Assembly (NCBI GenBank): GCA_029960955.1
Contig: JASBVS010000024.1
Span: 1-64,000, forward strand
DNA: 64,000 bases
Direction of reading: 5' to 3'
Source: Bacillota bacterium
Lineage (GTDB): Bacteria; Bacillota; Sulfobacillia; JAIMAT01
In this document: one piece after another, positions 36,335 to 44,061 of the stretch
Layout: every line of letters starts with the position of its first letter
How positions within the stretch are numbered: the first letter of the stretch is position 1
The notes under the pieces: generated by a model
Told to the model about the DNA's origin: nothing
The model's database searches: none
What the model saw: only the letters and a program-made list of their open reading frames with translations
Translations under genes and position numbers: made by a program

Positions 36335-37512
36335 TGCTGGGCATCGGCAGGGCGACGCTGGCGCGGCGGCGAGAGAAGGTGCGCGAGGAGCTCGGGCGGC
36401 GGGGGCTCCGGGCGCTGGTCGCCTTCGGCCCCGCCCAGGTGCGCTACCTCTCCGACTTCGCCTTCATCGCCACCGAGCGGCCCATGGCGCTGATCCTGAC
36501 GGAGGAGAAGGCCTGGCTCTTCGTGCCTCGCCTGGAGGTGGAGCATGCCGAGCGGAGCGCCTGGGTCGACGAGGTGCTCGCCTACCCCGAGTACCCCGAC
36601 CGGGAGCACCCCATGCTCCACCTGGCGCGCTTCCTCCGCGACCGCGGCCTGGGCGAGGGGCGCCTGGGGGTGGACACCGACGGCTACGCCGGCGGCTACG
36701 GGTACGCGGGTCCGCGGCTGAGCGAGGTGCTGCCGGAGGCCTCGATCGAGCGGGCCGGCGACATCGTCGCCCGCCTGAGCCAGGTCAAGTCGCCCGAGGA
36801 GATCGAGCTGATCCGGGAGAGCGTCCGCTGGGGCCACCTCGCCCACCGCTACCTCCAGGAAGCGATCCGGCCCGGGCGGAGCGAGACCGAGGTCAGCCTG
36901 GAGGCGACGCAGAAGGCGACGCTGGCGATGATCCGGACGGTGGGGGAGCTTCTCCCGCCGGGCTCGGGACCGGCCTTCGCCGGCTTCCGCGGCCAGGTGG
37001 GCAAGGGCTCGGCGCTGCCGCACGCCGTCACCACCCACGCCGTCATCCGCGCCGGCGACGTGCTCGTCACCGGCGCCTCCGCCAACGTCGGCGGCTACGG
37101 CAGCGAGCTGGAGCGGACGCTGGTGGTCGGCCCGCCGACGCCGGAGCAGGAGCGCTTCTTCCGCCTGATGGTGGAGGCGCAGGAGATCGCCTTCGCCCGG
37201 ATCCGGCCCGGCGTCGCCTGCGCCAAGGTGGACGCCGAAGTGCGCCGCTTCTTCCGCGAGCAGGGGCTCGAGGAGTACTGGCGCCACCACACGGGACACG
37301 GGCTGGGCGCGGGCATGCACGAGGCGCCCTTCCTGGACGTGGGCGACGGCACGGTGATCGAGCCGGGCATGGTCTTCAGCCTGGAGCCGGGCATCTACGT
37401 CCCCGGCTTTGCGGGTTTTCGCCATTCGGATACGATCTTGGTTACCGAGAGCGGGGCGGAGTGGCTCACCTACTATCCCAGGGACCTGCCTTCGCTGACC
37501 GTCGACGTCTGA
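36334..37512 (+). CDS. M24 (creatinase/aminopeptidase P fold) protein lacking normal metal ligands
   Basis: 392 residues. The N-terminal creatinase domain (RYLSDFAFIATERPMALIL) and the pita-bread domain are intact. The metal site is altered: the first Asp is replaced (VLVTGASANVGGYGSELERT has Thr at that place), the second Asp is Glu259, and the last Glu is Ser (GFRHSDTILVTE). The His in HHTGHGLGAG and the Glu in SLEPGIYVPG remain. Creatinase-like members of the fold work without metals, so a metal-free hydrolase or a binding role is plausible. GTG start directly on the preceding stop. Confidence 0.82.
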   Translation: MLGIGRATLARRREKVREELGRRGLRALVAFGPAQVRYLSDFAFIATERPMALILTEEKAWLFVPRLEVEHAERSAWVDEVLAYPEYPDREHPMLHLARFLRDRGLGEGRLGVDTDGYAGGYGYAGPRLSEVLPEASIERAGDIVARLSQVKSPEEIELIRESVRWGHLAHRYLQEAIRPGRSETEVSLEATQKATLAMIRTVGELLPPGSGPAFAGFRGQVGKGSALPHAVTTHAVIRAGDVLVTGASANVGGYGSELERTLVVGPPTPEQERFFRLMVEAQEIAFARIRPGVACAKVDAEVRRFFREQGLEEYWRHHTGHGLGAGMHEAPFLDVGDGTVIEPGMVFSLEPGIYVPGFAGFRHSDTILVTESGAEWLTYYPRDLPSLTVDV

Positions 37513-37562
37513 GCGGCCGGCCGGGCGGCGACCGGTGAGGACCGGAGGGAGGCGGAGCGGCG

Positions 37563-37841
37563 TTGGAGCCGGGCGAACGGCCAGTGCCGGGGGCTCCGGC
37601 CGAAGGCGAGGCCGAGGAGGTCATCCGGATGAAGGGATCCCGCCTGCGGGTCGAGTTCGTGGCTGGGCGGGGCCAGCCGCTGGCGGAGGCGCTCAACGCC
37701 TGGCTGGCCCAGCACCCCGAGGAAGAGGTCGTGCAGATGCGCTGGGTGCTGGAGCCGGGCGAGGAGGCGGGTGTCTACATCGTCTACGAGCAGGAGCGGC
37801 CCGCGCGCAGCGTCGGCTTCGCGCGCGATCTCGGCTCCTGA
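37563..37841 (+). CDS. small protein, possibly Cse60-like
   Basis: 92 residues. The core (RVEFVAGRGQPLAEALNAWL, then EEEVVQMRWVLEP and GVYIVYEQ) follows the plan of the small sporulation-associated Cse60/DUF2758 proteins: a strand, a helix with a final NxWL, a strand, and a terminal Y-rich strand. The match is by pattern only. TTG start at 37563 after GAGGGAGG. trxA follows 35 bp later. Confidence 0.5.
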   Translation: MEPGERPVPGAPAEGEAEEVIRMKGSRLRVEFVAGRGQPLAEALNAWLAQHPEEEVVQMRWVLEPGEEAGVYIVYEQERPARSVGFARDLGS

Positions 37842-37876
37842 GGAGAGGCGGTTCGTTCGGAGGAGGGTGCGTGTTC

Positions 37877-38200
37877 ATGGCGGAGATCGACGTCGACGGC
37901 GCCACCTTCGAAACGGAGGTGCGCAACTCCGACGTGCCGGTGCTGGTGGACTTCTGGGCGGACTGGTGCGCGCCTTGCAGGATGCTGGCGCCCATCGTGG
38001 AGCAGCTGGCCGGCGAGTACGAGGGCCGGCTCAAGGTGGCGCGCCTGGACGTGGACGCCAACCCCGAGCTGGCCTCGGAGTTCGGCGTCATGAGCATCCC
38101 GACGCTGATGATCTTCAAGGACGGGCAACCCGTCGAGCGGCTGGTGGGCTACCGGCCGAAGGAACACCTGAAGCGCGCCATCGAGAAGGTTCTGGGCTGA
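37877..38200 (+). CDS. trxA: thioredoxin
   Basis: 107 residues, classical thioredoxin. The active site is WCAPC (Cys31, Cys34) and the cis-proline is in SIPTLMIF. A general protein disulfide reductase in the cytosol. The ATG at 37877 lies 9 bp after GGAGGAGGG; a GTG at 37871 is too close to it. Unlike the two-domain protein at 48114, its active site has normal cysteines. Confidence 0.96.
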   Translation: MAEIDVDGATFETEVRNSDVPVLVDFWADWCAPCRMLAPIVEQLAGEYEGRLKVARLDVDANPELASEFGVMSIPTLMIFKDGQPVERLVGYRPKEHLKRAIEKVLG

Positions 38201-38321
38201 AGGGCGGCCGGGGCCGTGCCGGGCGCCGACGGTCTCAGCAATTTCACAGGTACGATTCAGAACCGTCTCAGCGTCCCCGGCTAGAGTAACCGTGGAGCGA
38301 CCCTCCACGGAGGCGATGAAG

Positions 38322-38519
38322 ATGGTCACCTGCCCTCGCTGCGGGAGCCGTGAGGTGGGCAAGGTGGGTCCCCGCCACTACTACTGCTGGGACTGCTGCG
38401 CCGAATTCAACTGGCGGGGAGGCAAGCTGGACGTCTTCCTGCTGGACGCCGAGGGGGAGAAGCGGCCGCTGAAACTGTCGGCGCTGCGGATCCGGCCCCG
38501 GCCGCAGCCCGCGCTCTAG
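38322..38519 (+). CDS. small zinc-ribbon protein
   Basis: 65 residues. Two Cys pairs (VTCPRCGSREVG at residues 3-6 and YYCWDCCAEF) form a zinc ribbon, followed by a basic tail. The ATG at 38322 is 8 bp after GGAGG; the longer frames from 38292 or 38316 fit less well. It sits 108 bp before the response regulator and may be cotranscribed. Function unknown. A short hairpin (GTGGAG/CTCCAC) lies upstream of its ribosome-binding site. Confidence 0.65.
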   Translation: MVTCPRCGSREVGKVGPRHYYCWDCCAEFNWRGGKLDVFLLDAEGEKRPLKLSALRIRPRPQPAL

Positions 38520-38627
38520 GCCGCGACGGTGGAGGCGCGGAACGGTTCTCCAGGCTTCGGCCGACCCGGCGATGCTACCATGACCGGTGAAACCGACATG
38601 GCGGAGGAAGCCGGGGGAGGCGCGGGG

Positions 38628-39302
38628 GTGAAGGAGCGGATCCTCGTCGTCGACGACGATCCCAAGATCACGTCCATGCTGAGGCGGAACCTGACGCTCG
38701 AGGGGTACGAGGTCTCCAGCGCCTCCAGCGGCGAGGAGGCGCTGCGCCAGATCCGGGACGCGGTGCCCGACCTGGTGGTGCTGGACGTGATGATGCCGGG
38801 GGTGGACGGGATCGAGGTCTGCCGGCGGCTGCGCTCGGCGGGCGAGTCGGTGCCCATCCTGATGCTGACGGCTCGGGACGAGGTCTCCGATCGCGTCCTG
38901 GGGCTGGATGCCGGCGCCGACGACTACCTCGTCAAACCCTTCGCCTTCGACGAGCTGAGCGCCCGCATCCGCGCGCTGCTGCGGCGGCGGCAGGGCGGAA
39001 GCGAGCGGATGCTGCGCTTCGCCGACCTGACCGTCGACCTGGCCGCGCGCGAGGTGATGCGGGGCGGGCGGCCGATCCAGCTGACCGCCACCGAGTTCGA
39101 GCTGCTCGTCTACTTCCTGCGCCATCCCCGCCAGGTGCTCAGCCGCGAGAGCATCCTGGAGAACGTGTGGGGTTACGACTTCGGCGGTTCGTCCAACGTC
39201 CTGGAGGTCTACGTCGGCTACCTCCGGCAGAAGCTGGAACAGGAGGGCGAACCGCGCCTGATCCATACCGTCCGCGGTGCTGGTTATGTGCTGCGCGATT
39301 GA
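38628..39302 (+). CDS. OmpR/PhoB-family response regulator
   Basis: 224 residues. Receiver domain: [10 protein letters not shown] acidic pocket, phosphoacceptor Asp53 in [10 protein letters not shown], and Lys in [12 protein letters not shown]. Winged-helix effector domain from about residue 125 ([20 protein letters not shown] ... [12 protein letters not shown]). The GTG at 38628 has GGGGGAGG upstream and gives the usual start of the receiver; two upstream ATGs in frame are less likely. Pairs with the kinase 33 bp downstream. MprA-like by arrangement; the signal is unknown. Confidence 0.92.
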   Translation: MKERILVVDDDPKITSMLRRNLTLEGYEVSSASSGEEALRQIRDAVPDLVVLDVMMPGVDGIEVCRRLRSAGESVPILMLTARDEVSDRVLGLDAGADDYLVKPFAFDELSARIRALLRRRQGGSERMLRFADLTVDLAAREVMRGGRPIQLTATEFELLVYFLRHPRQVLSRESILENVWGYDFGGSSNVLEVYVGYLRQKLEQEGEPRLIHTVRGAGYVLRD

Positions 39303-39335
39303 GCCATCGCCTCCGACGAGAGCGGGTGAAGGTCG

Positions 39336-40805
39336 ATGTCGGTCCGGCTGCGCCTGACGCTCTGGTACAGCGGCGTCCTGGCCTTTACCCTGCTTCTCCT
39401 CGGCCTTCTCCTCTACACCACCATGTCGAGCCTGCTGCTGCGCGACGTGGACCGGAACCTGGCCACGCAGGCCTCGAGCATCCTGCGCTCGACCCAGATC
39501 CAGCTGGTCGAGCCCTTCCAGATGGTCGTCCAGATCCCGCCGCTCAACACCTTCGCCACCGCCGGCCTGATGGTCCAGGTCTACGACCTGGGCGGCAACG
39601 TGCGCGCCCGCTCCGCCAACCTGGGCGACCAGACGCTGCCCTTCGAGCGGCTGGGAGCCCGCCGCTCCGCCCCGGAACACCCCGTCTTCGTCACCTACGG
39701 CGAGGGGCGGAGCGCCCTTCGCACCTACCAGGTGCCGATCACGATCGGCGACGGCAAGGTGGTCGGGGTGCTGGAGGTGGCGCAACCGCTGCTGGGGCTG
39801 GCGGAGACGCTGGAGAGGCTCCGCTTCCTGCTGATCGCCGGCTCGCTTCTGACCGTCGTGGCGGCCGGCGCGGTGGGCTGGCTGCTGGCGAGCCTCGCGC
39901 TCTCGCCCATCGACCGCATCACCCAGGCGGCCAGGTCGATCGGCCGCTCGCGCGACTTCTCCCGGCGGGTGGCCTACGAGGGGCCGCAGGACGAGATCGG
40001 CACGCTGGTCGCCACGTTCAACCAGATGCTGGAAGGTCTCCAGGCGGCGCACGACGCGCTGCAGCAGAGCTATGACGCCCAGCGGCGCTTCCTGGCCGAC
40101 GTCTCGCACGAGCTGCGCACGCCGCTGACGGTGGTCCGCGGCAACGTGGAGTACCTGCGCCGGACGGGCGGGCTGACGGGCGACGAAGAGGCCGCGCTGC
40201 AGGACATCGGGGACGAGTCGGAGCGGATGTCGCGCCTGGTCTCCGACCTGCTCCTCCTGGCGCGCGCCGACGCGGGCCAGCACCTCCGCCTGGATCCGGT
40301 CGAACCGGTCACCATCCTCCGCTCGGCGCTCCGCCAGGCGCGGGTCTTCCGGCCGGACGTGCAGATCGTCGGCGACGGTCTGGAGCGGATCGAGGGTTCG
40401 AGGATCCGCTGCCAGCCGGACTACTTCAAGGAACTCTTCATGATCCTCCTGGACAACGCCGTCCGCCACAGCCCGCCCGGCGGGACGGTCCGGCTGGAGG
40501 CCCGCCGGGACGGGGAGTGGCTGGAACTGGCCGTCCGGGACCAGGGGCCGGGCATCCCGCCCGAGGAGCAGGAGCGCATCTTCGAGCGCTTCTACCGCGG
40601 CCGGGCGGAGAACGGCCGTGCCCGCGACGGGACCGGCCTGGGGCTCTCCATCGCCCGCTGGATCGCGCAGGAGCACGGCGGCAGCATCCGCGTCGAGAGC
40701 CAGGTGGGTCAGGGCGCCCGCTTCGTGGTGCGGGTGCCGCTCCTGGCGCGCGCCGAGGAGGCTTCCGGCAGGCTGGCCGCGCCGCCGGCCGTCCCCTCCG
40801 CCTGA
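39336..40805 (+). CDS. sensor histidine kinase (HAMP, HisKA, HATPase_c)
   Basis: 489 residues. Two membrane helices (about 8-30 and 165-190) flank an extracytoplasmic sensor of about 130 residues. A HAMP domain (SLALSPIDRITQAARS), HisKA with phosphorylated His258 in DVSHELRTPL, and a HATPase domain follow: N box LLDNAVRHSP, G1 DQGPGIP, F box FERFYRG, G2 GTGLGLSI. Partner of the preceding regulator. Its 3' end overlaps the convergent nth gene by 97 bp. Confidence 0.93.
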   Translation: MSVRLRLTLWYSGVLAFTLLLLGLLLYTTMSSLLLRDVDRNLATQASSILRSTQIQLVEPFQMVVQIPPLNTFATAGLMVQVYDLGGNVRARSANLGDQTLPFERLGARRSAPEHPVFVTYGEGRSALRTYQVPITIGDGKVVGVLEVAQPLLGLAETLERLRFLLIAGSLLTVVAAGAVGWLLASLALSPIDRITQAARSIGRSRDFSRRVAYEGPQDEIGTLVATFNQMLEGLQAAHDALQQSYDAQRRFLADVSHELRTPLTVVRGNVEYLRRTGGLTGDEEAALQDIGDESERMSRLVSDLLLLARADAGQHLRLDPVEPVTILRSALRQARVFRPDVQIVGDGLERIEGSRIRCQPDYFKELFMILLDNAVRHSPPGGTVRLEARRDGEWLELAVRDQGPGIPPEEQERIFERFYRGRAENGRARDGTGLGLSIARWIAQEHGGSIRVESQVGQGARFVVRVPLLARAEEASGRLAAPPAVPSA

Positions 40806-41503
40806 AGCCGGCCCCGGGCGAGCGACGCCTGCCCCGCGGGGCACCAGGGCAGGAGCGGGCAGTCGCCGCAGCGCGGCCGCCGCGCGGTGCAGACCCGCCG
40901 CCCGTGCAGGATGAGCCAGTGATGAGCCGCCGACCAGAGCCGGCGCGGGATCCGCTCCTGGAGCTGGCGCTCCGTCGCCTCGGGCGTGCGGCCGTCGGCC
41001 AGGCCGAGCCGGTGCGAGACGCGGAAGACGTGGGTGTCGACGGCGATGGCGGGCACGCCGAAGGCGTTGGCCAGCACGACGTTGGCAGTCTTCCGGCCGA
41101 CGCCGGGCAGCCGCGTCAGCTCCTCCAGCGTGCGCGGAACCTGGCCGCCGTACCGGCGGGCGAGGATGCAGGCGGTCTCCACGATGTGGCGCGCCTTGGA
41201 GCGGTAGAGGCCGAGCGCGCGGATCTCCTCGGCCAGCGCCTCCGCGCCCATGCGGCAGAGGTCCTCGGGCTCGTGCGGCCGCGCGAAGAGCCGCTCGGTC
41301 ACCCGGTTGACGCCGGCGTCGGTCGACTGGGCGGAGAGCATCGTCGCCACCAGCAGCTCGAAGGGCGTCGTCCAGTGGAGGGCCGTCCGCGCTTCCGGGT
41401 AGAGCCGCGCGAGGGTCTTCAGGATGCGGCCGACCCGCCTCCGCTCGGCCGCGCCGGCCGTCGCCTCCGTTCCGCCGCCGGCGCCGGAGGCCGGCCGGCT
41501 CAC
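40709..41503 (-). CDS. nth: endonuclease III
   Basis: 264 residues. The helix-hairpin-helix RLPGVGRKTANVVL has catalytic Lys138, and AVDTHVFRV has Asp156. The 4Fe-4S loop is intact, Cys205-x6-Cys212-x2-Cys215-x5-Cys221. It removes oxidised pyrimidines in base excision repair. GTG at 41503 overlaps the thyX-like stop (GTGA), so translation is coupled. The roughly 40 residues after the cluster are a nonconserved tail that lies within the histidine-kinase coding region on the other strand. Confidence 0.93.
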   Translation of the reverse strand: MSRPASGAGGGTEATAGAAERRRVGRILKTLARLYPEARTALHWTTPFELLVATMLSAQSTDAGVNRVTERLFARPHEPEDLCRMGAEALAEEIRALGLYRSKARHIVETACILARRYGGQVPRTLEELTRLPGVGRKTANVVLANAFGVPAIAVDTHVFRVSHRLGLADGRTPEATERQLQERIPRRLWSAAHHWLILHGRRVCTARRPRCGDCPLLPWCPAGQASLARGRLQAEGTAGGAASLPEASSARARSGTRTTKRAP

Positions 41504-42996
41504 CGGGCGAGCGCCCCCAGGACGGGCACCTCCGCCAGGAAGGGGTGCGCCCGGACCGCCTCCCGGACCATGGCCCGAACCGCCCCCCGGATCTCCCACT
41601 GCGCCTCCGGCTTGCCGCGCAGGTCGGCCAGGTGGATCAGCTCGGCCAGGTCCATCTCGGCCTGCACCCGCCGGCGCTGGGCGTTGACCACCAGGTAGTC
41701 GGCCGCCTCCGGGGAGAAGGCGGCCAGCCGCCGGCGGGCGGCCGCCGCCCGCTCGACCGCGGCCTCCAGGCGGCCGGCCAGTCCCGCCCGCTCCACCGCC
41801 GGGGGAAGCGTCCAGCCGCCGGCCCCGCCCGGCCTGCCCGGGTAGAACTGGCAGCGGCGGCTGTGGCGCAGCAGCTGGTGCCAGGCCGCCTCCGAGAGCT
41901 CGACCTCGAAGCGGTAGGCCAGGGCGTGGAAGGGCAGCGGCGGCTCGGTGTGCTCGCCCAGCCGCGCCGCCAGCCGCCGGAAGCCCTCCGCTCCCGGGGC
42001 GGCCTCGCCCGGGGCGGAGGCCGCCCGCGCCTCCTCGAACCTGCGCAGCGCCCGCCCGGCGGGCTCCGGCTCCAGCAGGCGGACGCGAGCCCCGCCCGCC
42101 GGCCGCGCCGTCGCCGCGCGCTCGCCCGCCCCGGCCTTCGCGGCCGGCGGCGCCGGAGCCGCCGCGGCCGCCGCCTCTTCCCGCCAGGCCTCCCACGCGG
42201 GGTCGGGCTCGGCGTGGCGGAGGAGCGTGGGCACGTCGCTCTCCGCCGCCGTGCGCAGCGCCTGGGCCAGCGCCACCACCTCGGGATAGGGCGAGGCCAG
42301 GAGGCGGCGGATGGCGTCGCGCAGGGCGCGCGCGTTGGCCGTCAGGCCGAGCTGCGTGGCCGTCGCCAGGGGGAGGGCGAAGCGCGCGTCCTCGAAGGCC
42401 TGCCGCCTCCGGCGCCGCTCGTAGGCTTCGGCGCTCTCGCCGGGCTGCGGGGGGATCTCCCCGCGCAGCGCCTCGGCCAGCTCCGCGAGGAGCTGGCGGT
42501 AGAGGGCGTAGAGGTCGGCGCAGGCCGCCTCCGCCACGGAGCGCCCTTCCTCGGGCAGGCCGGGCGGCACGATCCAGTCGCCCTCGCGCGGCTGCTGGTA
42601 GCGCTGGCTGTACTCGGTGAACGAGAGGAAGGGGTTGGCCAGCTCCAGCTCGGCCGAAGCCAGGCGCGAGATCCGCTCCACCCCCAGGTGGACGACCGCG
42701 TGCTCGGCGACCGAGGAGTGGCCGTAGCCGACCACCCACTTGGCGTGGAAGGCGGCCGCCTGCTCGGAGGCGCGCGCCAGGAGCAGCGGGCTCGCCCCGG
42801 CGTAGGCCTGCAGGTCTTCGCGCAGCAGCTTGAGCAGGTTCTCGCGGAAGGAGCGGGGGCTCCGGCTCGCGTAGGCGAAGACCACCGCGATCACTTCCTC
42901 GGGAAGGCCGTGGATGGCGTAGACCGGCGCCTCGACGTCGGAGACGAAGGGTTCGAGCAGCCGCCGGTCTTCCTCGCGCATGGACGCTCGGACCAT
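41500..42996 (-). CDS. thyX: tandem ThyX-like FAD-dependent thymidylate synthase family protein
   Basis: 498 residues with two ThyX-like halves. In the first (about 1-230), GYGHSSVAEHAVVHLGVERIS and EYSQRYQQP follow the ThyX pattern, but the RHR of the RHRx7S motif is replaced (ELELANPFLS). In the second (about 300-498), AWHQLLRHSRRCQFYPG keeps RH but not the rest. An Ala/Pro-rich linker joins them. The family is annotated as alternative thymidylate synthase in several Firmicutes, making dTMP with FAD and methylenetetrahydrofolate. No thyA is visible. Activity is uncertain given the incomplete motifs. The nth start overlaps its stop. Confidence 0.75.
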   Translation of the reverse strand: MVRASMREEDRRLLEPFVSDVEAPVYAIHGLPEEVIAVVFAYASRSPRSFRENLLKLLREDLQAYAGASPLLLARASEQAAAFHAKWVVGYGHSSVAEHAVVHLGVERISRLASAELELANPFLSFTEYSQRYQQPREGDWIVPPGLPEEGRSVAEAACADLYALYRQLLAELAEALRGEIPPQPGESAEAYERRRRRQAFEDARFALPLATATQLGLTANARALRDAIRRLLASPYPEVVALAQALRTAAESDVPTLLRHAEPDPAWEAWREEAAAAAAPAPPAAKAGAGERAATARPAGGARVRLLEPEPAGRALRRFEEARAASAPGEAAPGAEGFRRLAARLGEHTEPPLPFHALAYRFEVELSEAAWHQLLRHSRRCQFYPGRPGGAGGWTLPPAVERAGLAGRLEAAVERAAAARRRLAAFSPEAADYLVVNAQRRRVQAEMDLAELIHLADLRGKPEAQWEIRGAVRAMVREAVRAHPFLAEVPVLGALAR

Positions 42997-42999
42997 CCT

Positions 43000-43923
43000 T
43001 CACCCCCGTCCGAGGTGGCCGACCACGGGATCGGGGTCGCGCTGCGCGGGCTCCATGTGCACGAGCACCTCCGTGACGCCCGGAAAGCGCTCCCGGATCG
43101 CCCCTTCCACGCGCTCGGCCACGTCGTGCGCCGCCTCCACCGGAAGCGAGCGCTCCAGGAAGATGACGGCGTCCACCTTGATGTCGTCCGGCCGCCCGCG
43201 GCTGCGCACCTCGCGGCAGCCGTGCACGCCCTCCACCGAGAGGATGACGCGCTCCAGCTCCTCCTGGCGCAGGACGGCCGCGTCCCCCAGCACGCGCAGA
43301 ACGTGGGCGAGGATGTCCCAGGCCGCCTTGCCGATGAAGCCGGCGATCACCAGCGAGCCCGCCGCATCGACCCAGGGGAGGCCGAGGCGGGCGGCGCCGA
43401 GCGTGACCAGCACCGAGGTGGAGACGAAGAGGTCGCTCAGCGTGTGCGCGCTGTCCGAGACCAGCACGTCCGAGGCCAGCCGCCGGCCCGCCCGGAGCTC
43501 GTAGCGGGAGACGGCGAAGTTGATCGCCATGGTGGCCAGCATGACCGCGAAGCTGGCCACCGTCACCTCGGGCGTGACGGGACGGAGGAAGCGCCCGGCG
43601 GCGTTGCCGACGATCTCGACGAGCACCGCCAGCAGGAGGACCGCGATGCCCAGCGCGGCCAGGGTCTCGAACTTCTTGTGGCCGTACGGGTGCTCCCGGT
43701 CGCGGGGCTGCGCGGCGAGCGTGACGCCCACCAGCCCGATGATGTTGGAGGCGCCGTCGCTGAACGAATGGTAGCCGTCGGCCACCATGCTGGCGCTCCC
43801 CGTCCGGGAGCCGACCCAGAGCTTGGCGCCGGCGACCGCCCAGTTGAGGACGAGGATGACCAGCAGGGTTTTCTGCACGCTCCGTGTGCGCCGGGCCTCG
43901 TTGGCGGCGGGCTGGACGATCAT
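43000..43923 (-). CDS. cation diffusion facilitator (CDF) transporter
   Basis: 307 residues, six membrane helices. The two transport-site motifs are MVADGYHSFSDGASN (helix II; HxxxD) and VSDSAHTLSDLFVS (helix V; HxxxD). The HPYGHKKFE loop and a C-terminal cytosolic metal-sensing domain (about 215-295) follow. It exports Zn2+, Mn2+ or Fe2+ by proton antiport. The ATG at 43923 is 8 bp after GGAGG; a start 12 codons earlier lacks one. thyX begins 3 bp after its stop, forming an operon with nth. Confidence 0.92.
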   Translation of the reverse strand: MIVQPAANEARRTRSVQKTLLVILVLNWAVAGAKLWVGSRTGSASMVADGYHSFSDGASNIIGLVGVTLAAQPRDREHPYGHKKFETLAALGIAVLLLAVLVEIVGNAAGRFLRPVTPEVTVASFAVMLATMAINFAVSRYELRAGRRLASDVLVSDSAHTLSDLFVSTSVLVTLGAARLGLPWVDAAGSLVIAGFIGKAAWDILAHVLRVLGDAAVLRQEELERVILSVEGVHGCREVRSRGRPDDIKVDAVIFLERSLPVEAAHDVAERVEGAIRERFPGVTEVLVHMEPAQRDPDPVVGHLGRG

Positions 43924-43982
43924 CGCGGGAGCCTCCGTCCGGCCGGGGAGTTCCTGCATACCCCACGACTATAGCATAAGCG

Positions 43983-44011
43983 GAGGCTCCGGCCCGCCGG
44001 ACCGGAGCCTC
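43983..44011 (-). terminator. hairpin downstream of glnA
   Basis: GAGGCTCCGG (43983-43992) pairs with CCGGAGCCTC (44002-44011) around a 9-base loop, between the glnA stop and the CDF gene. No T-run follows, so termination is probable but not certain. Confidence 0.5.
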
Positions 44012-44061
44012 TCCCGGCCGCCGGGGGCCGGCGGGCGCGGCGGCCGCCGTGCCCGCCGCGC

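Noticed and set aside
33141-37538. A plus-strand open frame of over 1,400 codons running past sufU
   Set aside because: Low-complexity composition typical of GC-rich shadow frames; real genes on both strands occupy the span.
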